From Azolla caroliniana (Eukaryota > Polypodiophyta), in NCBI GenBank assembly GCA_043228905.1, contig JBHGNT010000022.1, positions 9,424,001-9,488,000 on the forward strand: DNA of 64,000 nucleotides, given 5' to 3'. A model generated the notes under the pieces. The model ran no database searches, was not told the DNA's origin, and was given only the letters and a program-made list of their open reading frames with translations. This document shows, piece by piece, positions 56,703 through 64,000 of the stretch. Each line of letters starts with the position of its first letter. Within the stretch, counting starts at the first letter, position 1. Both the position numbers and the translations under genes were made by a program.

Positions 56703-57960
56703 ATTCCCGATGAGGACCGTGCAAGGTTGCTCACATCCATTGGTGTTCGTGTCTCCGGTGAGGACCGCACATGGTCGCTCACGCCCTTTCGTGTTCGCGT
56801 CTCTGGTGAGGACCGTACATGGTCTCTCACGCTCATTGGTGTTCGTGTCTCCGGTGAGGACCGCACATGGTTGCTCACGCCCGTTGGTGTTCCAGTTCCT
56901 AGTGAGGACCGCACATGGTCACTCATTTCCATTGGTGTTCCTGTCTCCGATGAAGACCGTACATGGTCTCTCACGCCCTTAGTGTTCATTTCACGCACTT
57001 GGTCGCTCACACCCATTGGTGTTCTAGTTCCTGGTGAGGACCGCACATGGTCGCTCGTGTCCATTGGTGTTCTGATTCCCGATGAGGACCGCACATAGTC
57101 GCTCACATCCGTTGGTGTTCCTGTCTCCGGTGAGGACCGCACATGGTCACTCACGTTGGTGTTCAAGTCTCTGATGAGAACCGTACATGGTCGCTCACGT
57201 CCGTTGGTGTTCGTGTCTCCGGTGAAGACCACACATGGTCACTCACGCCCGTTGGTTTTCACGTCTCCGGTGAGGACCGTACATGGTCTCTCACACCCGT
57301 TGGTGTTCCCATTCCAAGTGAGGACCACACATGGTCGCTCACACTCGTTGTTCCAGTTCCCGTTAAGAACCACAAATGGTCGATCATTTCCGTTGGTGTT
57401 CGTGTCTCCGGTGAGGACCATACATGGTCTCTTACACCCGTTGGTGTTCATGTCTTTGGTGAGGACCATACATGGTCGCTCACGCCCGTTGGTGTTCTAG
57501 TTCCCGGTGAGGACCGCACATGGTCGCTCACGTCTATTGGTGCTCATGTCTCTGGTGAGGACCGCACATGGTCTCTCATGTCCGTTGGTGTTCTAGTTCC
57601 CAATGAGGACCACACATGGTTGTTCACGTCTGTTGGTGTTCCTGTCTTCAATGAGGACCACACATGGTCGCTCACTCATGTTGGTGTTCCAGTCTCCAAT
57701 GAGGACCACACATGGTCGCTCGTGCTCATTGGTGTTCCAGTTCCCAGTGAGGACCATACATGGTCGCTCACACTCACGTTGGTGTTCCAGTCTCCAATGA
57801 GAACCGAATGTGGTCGCTCATGCTCACGTTGTTGTTCCAGTATCCAGTGAGGACCATACATGGTCGCTCACCCCCTTAGTGTTCTAGTCTCCGGTGAGGA
57901 CCACACATGGTTGTTCGTGTTCACCCGTGCTCCTATTTCTAGTGAGGACTGCTCATGGTC
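56703..57960 (+). repeat. 48-bp minisatellite in element K
   Basis: About 26 degenerate tandem copies of a 48-bp unit (core GTGAGGACCGCACATGGTCGCTCAC). Because 48 is a multiple of three and the unit lacks stops in several frames, long open frames arise on both strands: 16-residue repeats like GVRVSGEDRTWSLTPV on plus and HVRSSPETRTPMGVSD on minus. The subunits 56990-57000 and 57140-57160 are shortened. Confidence 0.92.
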
Positions 57961-58046
57961 ACTCACTCCTCAACGTACTTTGGTTTTCTCTTTCAACTCA
58001 CCCCTACACCATGCTTTCGAAAAGGCGGTCGTAAAGGGGAGGATAA

Positions 58047-58555
58047 TGTCACAAAAATTACAATAGTCATGTCAATATTTGAACTCTTGACCTCTTATAT
58101 ATAGTCAAGTGTTGTGTTCTAACCAACACGTCCAAATATATAGTCATGTTATATGTATTTTAATAGATTATTTGTAGATTATCTATTTCAAGTTCTAGGA
58201 GTTTTTAGAAAGTTCTATAACTAGAAGGTTCTAGAGGGTTCTAGAATATTCTAATGCATGTACTTCGACTCACAATATAAATACTTGTAACTTCCTTGGT
58301 CCCTTTCAAGGGATTCAACACCAGTCATTGACACATCAATCTAGTATTCTTGTTTAGCCCCATCTTCTCTCCTTGATTTACATCTTTGCCTTTATGCTCT
58401 TGTATTTGTTCCTAGCATCTTAAGTTCCTCATCTCATCGCTCCCAACTTCCCGTGTTTCTAGCCTCATCACATTGAGCTCCAAGTTCGTAACCTTATCAG
58501 TCATAGCCTTGTCATCTGTGCTTTGTCGTAGTCTAGCGTTGGTGTGTCCAAGACA
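58047..58555 (+). repeat. 3' LTR of element K
   Basis: 509 bp; aligns with 55464-55948 with moderate divergence and a 24-bp longer tRNA-like module. Confidence 0.85.
58068..58131 (-). other. Antisense tRNA-like module in K 3' LTR
   Basis: Minus strand: TTGGTTAGAACACAACACTT, an anticodon-arm-sized middle, then GAGTTCAAAT. Full tRNA-like length, so the 5' LTR copy is probably the deleted form. Confidence 0.55.
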
Positions 58556-58560
58556 CTTTC

Positions 58561-58640
58561 AAAGGATGTCGTAAACCCATCCGAGAAATACTCTTTGTTA
58601 TCTCTTCTTCGAAGATACACCTTCGATTACTTCCTAGGTA
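58561..58640 (-). pseudogene. Copia L integrase, right piece
   Basis: Minus strand: LRRRDNKEYFSDGFTTSF, a decayed form of the integrase motif with the second catalytic Asp (DNGGEYFS). It joins 55463 after removal of K. Confidence 0.65.
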
Positions 58641-58816
58641 ATCAGGTCAAGGAATCGTGGTTACGTAGGAAGGAAAGACAGGGTCAAACATGACGATTGA
58701 CTATGAAAATGGCCGGCCACAGCCGGACTTACGGTTTAAAATTAAGATAGAAATGTGCACAAAGATTACTTGATAGAAACGTCCAAAATCAAAAAAACTT
58801 GAAATGCTATGTAGCC
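58641..58816. other. No gene seen
   Basis: Short non-coding stretch between copia L and the M remnant. Confidence 0.5.
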
Positions 58817-60471
58817 TCATTCTTCTTCCAAAATTGGGAGAATGTTCTCTAATTGTGGTTGCATTGGTGCTTGAGTTGGCTCTTCATCTATGAGGTCGTT
58901 GGCGAGTAACTCGGTTGATAAATCAAGCTGTTGGTCTTGAATCTCCTTCGTGGATTCTGGAACCGTTGCCTCCGGATGTGGTTCAGTGATCTATGCATCC
59001 ACTTGCTCTGTTTCTACTCTTAGTCGTGGTTTCTCTTCTTCGATTACATTGGTCGTTGATGCCTGTGTGGCTTCCTCGATTACATTGGTCGTTGATGCCT
59101 GAGCGACGGCTGCTACTTCCGTTTCAGCGAGGATGCGCTCACGTATAGGCTTCCCATTCGGTCTCAGCAGCATCTGATCGTCGTTGAACTCCTCAAGGAG
59201 GTGTCTGATCGATGTCGTTTGTGTTTTTGCTAGGGCGTGAAATTCCTCAGTGAGGTCTTTGCGAAGGACTTTGATGTTGTTTTCATCCATCTTGTAGAAA
59301 CCGCGGCCCTCTTTTCTTCGATTTTCGACGTCTACTCGGAAGACTTGTAACTCGGTTGCTTGAACCGACCATTCGTTCCATCCTCGAGCGAGTGTCTCCT
59401 CGACTTTCTGATTTAGTTGCACGTGGTGTTTGAACACTAGGGATTTGATTCGTGCTTCGCCCATTTCATATTTGGCTTGGAGGGTGTTTAGTTCTTCCTT
59501 GGCCTTCGTGGCATCCTGTTGGAATTGGACTTTGAGGGTCTCGCACGACGTGGTAACGTTGGTGAGCTTTGCCACCATCTCCTTCGTATGTTGGTCGTAG
59601 CGCCGGAGGAGACGGTCCAAAATGTCGGTTAACTCCTACATATAATGGATCTGCTGTCGTTCGAGTTCCAGGGTCGCGGAGATTTGCAGCTAGTGAAGGG
59701 ACTCAGCTAGTGAAGGGACTAGATGCTAACGCAGCTCGCTGCTTCTCGGTTTCGTCTCTGGAGCGGACCTAGAGTTCCAAGAGTTCACTCTGCAGTCAAT
59801 TAGTTCTTCGGTTTGAGTGAACACATCCATCGGCATGGGAGGGTTGGTGTCATCCGTCTGTGTGGATACTTCGACGGAATTGGAAGCAAGGGGTGGTAAG
59901 CCAAGAAGGTTTGGTTCGCCAGTTTCTTGGAGCAGTTGTTGAAGCTTGGTCAGGCGGTTTTCAGAAGTCTGCCATAACTCCATGGCCATTTTGGCTTGTT
60001 TGCGCGTTTGTTTGTTGCTGACTGCCATGTCTTTCGCAACGCAGGTTGCTTTCTCCAATTCACTAAACCTCGACCACGACCATGTTGAGGTTTGGTAGCT
60101 CGATCCAACGCGGCAGGTTTTGGTTACACGTTTTCGGCCGATCTTTTGTAACTGCAGCTCCTCGTCCGATTCGAGCTCGTTGGCTAACGCCCGCTGGACC
60201 ATCTATTGTTCAGCATGGTCTTGAGCCATGCGTGTCGCGGCAGCAACCTGGCGGCAGCAACCTGGAGGCAAGCGATAAAGTCAATTAGCTCGTACGTCTT
60301 GCCATGTTGTAAAATTGCGCCGAGCTTGTAGGACTCAGCAAGCAAATCCTTGAAGGCCATGACTTCCTCCTCCAAAAACCAGGAAGGTAGTCCTTGCTCT
60401 GTATTTCCTGTTAAGGATAAAGACTTGTCTGTGACGACCGTAACAGACGGTTTTGTCAGGAGCCACAACAA
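58817..60471 (-). pseudogene. Remnant M: Ty3 accessory coiled-coil ORF related to B
   Basis: Minus strand. The longest open pieces are 60471-60184, 60202-59726 and 59620-58991; the last two share a frame, and the frame runs on past TAG at about 58992 to TGA at 58817. The coiled-coil part holds ATELQVFRVDVENRRKEG, then DLTEEFHALAKTQTTSIRHLLEEFNDDQ, aligning with AELQLLRADVANRRKEG and ELADDFQVLVDEQPAQVRQLVAELDDDR in B (about 17840-18020). The end, QLENILPILEEE, parallels B's ILDILDEE. A VSTQTD / VFTQTEE repeat is specific to M. No gag, pol or LTR was found beside it. Confidence 0.7.
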
Positions 60472-60544
60472 GTTGCAGGTTCTCGGGCCCCTGTGTTTTA
60501 CCTTCGCTGTGGCATTGCAACCTGTGTTGTTTCTTGGCAGGGGT

Positions 60545-61184
60545 TCGAGATTTTTAAGATGATTAGGGTTAGAGGCTAGAAAGATTAAGATAATACTTCA
60601 AAGATTTAAAGATAAAGATTAAAAACTAATCAACTTGAAACGATTGAGATTACGGTTAAAAAAGGTTAAGATTACGATTAAGATTAAAATCCATCATGGA
60701 AGTCGCCATTCAGCTACTTTTTTGGCCAACAGTAGGATTCACGATACTTAACCTGATCATAAATCTATTGCCGTGGCACCAGTACAGAAAGTGTATGAAT
60801 TCGATCAAGGAAATTGAAATGCGGATCGTAAATCGAATACAAACGTTAAGAAAAATAGACCAGAAGGTAAACAGAAGAGAGATGGAGAGAAAACAGAGAA
60901 ATTTGCTATGTTCATAATGGAGGAAGCCATCTCTTCAATTTTCAGCATTACATTAGGTAAAAACCATAAATCATCATTCTCTATCCACGATAAGAGAGAT
61001 TGAAAGAGAAACGAAAAGCACGGACAGACACACCTGCCATCAGATCAACAGGAGAAATGGCAATAACCAAAGGATCTACAAGCTGCAAATAAGAAACACC
61101 GAGGGACGGATAGGGAATTGTTTATGGAACATTACCACATCTTCCTTTTCCCTCACCATTGACTAAATAAATTCTTGGGAGTTT
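60545..61184. other. Histone H3 3' flank with small unassigned ORF
   Basis: 60550-60690 is a run of AGATTAAGAT-like repeats. A plus-strand ORF at 60696-60917 (73 codons) starts MEVAIQLLFWPTVGFTILNLI, a possible membrane segment, then a basic tail. I do not recognise it; no homologue or splice context is visible and it may be chance. The H3 3' UTR and polyadenylation signal should lie near 61100-61184 (AATAAA-like AAATAAAT at 61164-61171 on the plus strand is on the wrong strand). Confidence 0.35.
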
Positions 61185-61930
<746 letters not shown>

Positions 61931-61948
61931 GGGGGGATCGATCTCCTT

Positions 61949-61957
61949 CATCCAACG
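61949..61957 (+). promoter_or_regulatory. Histone nonamer motif 1
   Basis: CATCCAACG, identical to the nonamer described in plant (wheat) H3 promoters, about 355 bases upstream of the H3 start on the opposite strand. Confidence 0.6.
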
Positions 61958-62107
61958 GCACATAATTTTTGTCGACCTTTCAACGTAAATCAAAATGCAT
62001 GTAACAAAATTCCGCCTTCTCTCTCACTCAACTCACTGTGTATATTTATTTATTTTTGGTAAAATTTTCCCGCTCAAATCCGACGGCGTACGGCCTTCCA
62101 TCATCAT

Positions 62108-62116
62108 CATCCAACG
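62108..62116 (+). promoter_or_regulatory. Histone nonamer motif 2
   Basis: Second CATCCAACG, 159 bases further upstream. Both copies sit in an ATCCRACGGC context that occurs four times between 61895 and 62120. Confidence 0.5.
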
Positions 62117-62159
62117 GCGCACCGCCTTTCCCACCTTCCTTCCTTCCTCCTCTCTTTTT

Positions 62160-63448
62160 AATTCTCTACTTCAATGAAACTTGTTCTATTATATAAATAT
62201 TTTAACTTCTCTCCTAAAATAAGTAAATACTATTTTGTTTAGTTTGTTTATATTTATCGAATCTACATATTTGTTTATTTTGTTTGTTATCTTTGTATTT
62301 ACATATTTATTTCGTTACTGTATTTTTCTTTTTCTTTTTTTAATTATTTTTTTATCTTTTTTATTTTTTTAGTTTTACTTATTTATTTTCCCATTTATTT
62401 ATTTTTCCTTTTATTTATTTTTTTATTTGTCTATTTATTTATTTTCCCATTTATTTATTTTTCCATTCATTTTTTTTTTTTTTTTCTAGATATCTTACTC
62501 AAACAAACAAAAAGCTCATCAAAGGAGGACCATGTTTTTGAGCACTCAATGTTTGTAAGTGGTTTTGGCCTATCCAAGATACGAAGCTCGATTCAAAGAC
62601 GAATGAAGGCTTGCCATCATACACACGCCCAAAACCAGGCTACCCTTCATAAACCACACCATGAAGCCACCTTCCCTTGTTCATGTCCCTAGCAGTCCCA
62701 TTCACATCTTTCACAACCTTCTTGTGGAATCTCGTGACAAATTTTGCGTTTTCTCTATTTCATTCTATGCATTAAGTAAGATAATGCCATCCCACACATC
62801 CGCTCCCGAAATTAACACTTGGATTATCATAACATTGAATAACATAAACCTCACTACCTATCCTCAAGTAACACTTTGGTTGCATTGGTTCTCAAATATA
62901 TAATAACTATTTCAATTTGCTTGAAGTCTAGACTCATAGCATACATTTCACCTATTTGTCAATGGGACAATAATACCCAAGATATTTGAAGCTTTGTACC
63001 ATTTGTAATGGTTCTCCATTGTATCATGTATGTAAAAGTGGGATAGTGCATTGGTTGTATTGCCTTTTATTGCCATCATTTTGGATTTGTCCACATAACC
63101 AAATACACCCCCCTAGATTTGACAAAATGTTTCCAATACATCAAGTAAGTGTTGCATATCATCGTAAGTATAGGAAAATAAAACATCACTGGATGAGAGA
63201 TAGAAAAGAAATAGATAAATTGTATTATCATCTTTGGAGTTCAAATATGTCCTACGAGACGAAAAACACAACATTTTCACATAATACATGTGAAAGTGAG
63301 TAGTGTGACTCTTGATGTTTAAAAACGTTAGTAATGATATACTTCTGAGGGAAATTAGGGTTTGGTTGAAGATGTGTGGAAATGATTATTAAAGGTAGAG
63401 CATTGTATCAAAGTGTGGTAGTCAAACTCTCAAGCTTGTTTAGGGCAA
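62160..63448. other. No gene seen; TTTATTT-rich low complexity
   Basis: 62200-62490 is TTTATTTATTTTCC-type low-complexity DNA. 62490-63448 is unrecognised non-coding sequence; short ORFs lack protein-like composition. Confidence 0.45.
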
Positions 63449-64000
63449 AGTCACGACACAGTTGTCAATGATATGAAATACATAGTTGGTGAGGATTGAA
63501 CCTGCAACCTCACATCAACAAGATGTCATGCTCAACCATTTTGATATGAGCATATATTTATATATAATAATTTAGTATTATATAGTCTACATTTCATAAT
63601 CATAATATACTAGTCATTAGTATATTCTAGAAATACTATACGGTATATTCTAGAGATATTTCTCGAGTATATTCTATATATATTCAATCTCGGAACTTGT
63701 ATAAATACTTGTAATCTCCTTGGTCCCTTTCAAGGGATTCATCGCCAATCATTGACACATCAATCTAGTATTCTTGTTTCAGGCCATATTGTCTCCTTCT
63801 TCATCTCTGTCTTCATGGTCTCATGTTCTTCATTTCATATCAATCGTAGCCTCGTCACCCATAGTCTCATCATCCGTGTTTCTTCTTAGTCCGCGGTTGG
63901 TGTGTTCGTGACAGTTTGAATCCCTTCCAACTGGAAGCATCACCTGTCTTCATCATCGCCCTTGCCTCTAGAGTTACCATCATCAATGTCGTTGCTTCTA
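63449..64000 (+). mobile_element. Second K-family element, 5' end (runs off window)
   Basis: An LTR of about 465 bp (63449 approximate start to 63913, ending GTTCGTGACA) is followed by the same internal start as K (TTTGAATCCCTTCCAAC, TCATCGCCC, CTCTAGAGTTACCATC). ATAAATACTTGTAAT (about 63701) is the likely TATA region. More diverged from K's LTRs than those are from each other. Confidence 0.8.
63488..63545 (-). other. Antisense tRNA-like module in second K element
   Basis: Minus strand: AATGGTTGAGCATGACATC (D-arm form), a GTTGATGTGAGG middle, and GTTCAATCC (exact B-box) near the start of the LTR. It is the best-kept K module, although its sequence differs from the one in K. Confidence 0.6.

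Larger units (their letters stand above)
55464..58555 (+). mobile_element. Non-autonomous LTR element K (LARD-like) with minisatellite
   Basis: 3092 bp with a perfect 5-bp target duplication CTTTC (55459-55463 and 58556-58560). LTRs at 55464-55948 (485 bp) and 58047-58555 (509 bp) share ends TGTCACA...GACA. A TAAAGGGGAGGA polypurine tract at 58032-58043 sets plus orientation. Internal 2.1 kb has no gag or pol motifs; it consists of a leader, an antisense Lys/Asp-rich stretch and a 48-bp minisatellite. It must rely on another element's proteins to move. Confidence 0.88.

Noticed and set aside
56675-57850. Real proteins of 137-235 residues on either strand of K
   Set aside because: The open frames exist on both strands and follow from a stop-free 48-bp unit; no start context or domain supports a gene.

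Overview
This is plant nuclear DNA and is mostly a retrotransposon nest. The evidence for a plant is a spliced plant-type serine decarboxylase gene, a plant histone H3 gene with nonamer promoter motifs, LTR retrotransposons with TGGTATCAGAGC-type primer-binding sites, and hAT MITEs. The species cannot be read from the window. The density of nested LTR elements suggests a medium to large genome. No bacterial genes, CRISPR arrays, rRNA genes or true tRNA genes were seen.

Layout, left to right. 1-7573: an LTR-like piece, then a minus-strand Ty3 gag (element F) split by a minus-strand Ty3 element (E, 1535-6642, TSD TATCG). 7574-32645: a multi-level nest. Degenerate copia C (7574-7959 and 31184-32645) is split by Ty3 element A (7960-31179, TSD ACGT). 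A is split in its gag by Ty3 element B (8911-24278, TSD GCTCC). B is split in its last ORF by an apparently intact copia element D (18112-23540, TSD ATGAG, 1357-aa polyprotein). 33129-42671: a tandem duplication of a serine decarboxylase locus. The first copy is truncated by copia remnant G, and the second is a complete five-exon gene (514 codons). 43342-55463: copia remnants H, I and L, two hAT MITEs in opposite orientation, and a chromodomain Ty3 element J inside I. 55464-58555: a non-autonomous LTR element K (TSD CTTTC) carrying a 48-bp minisatellite, inserted in the integrase of L. 58817-60471: a remnant (M) of the same accessory coiled-coil ORF found in B. 61185-61595: an intronless histone H3 gene. 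63449-64000: the 5' part of a second K-type element.

Only the serine decarboxylase gene (ethanolamine supply) and histone H3 (chromatin) look like host genes. Everything else is mobile DNA, mostly decayed. D is the only element with an uninterrupted polyprotein and nearly identical LTRs.

Three observations stand out. (1) LTRs of families A, J and K, plus a probable fourth next to L, carry a tRNA-like module with Pol III A/B-box motifs; in the three clear families it lies antisense near the 5' end of the LTR. (2) B has a roughly 920-codon accessory ORF after the integrase (N-terminal domain, proline-rich linker, long coiled coil, acidic C-terminal motif), and M carries a divergent homologue. 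(3) A and F form a Ty3 lineage whose protease, reverse transcriptase and integrase motifs look more like fungal Ty3 elements than common plant ones.
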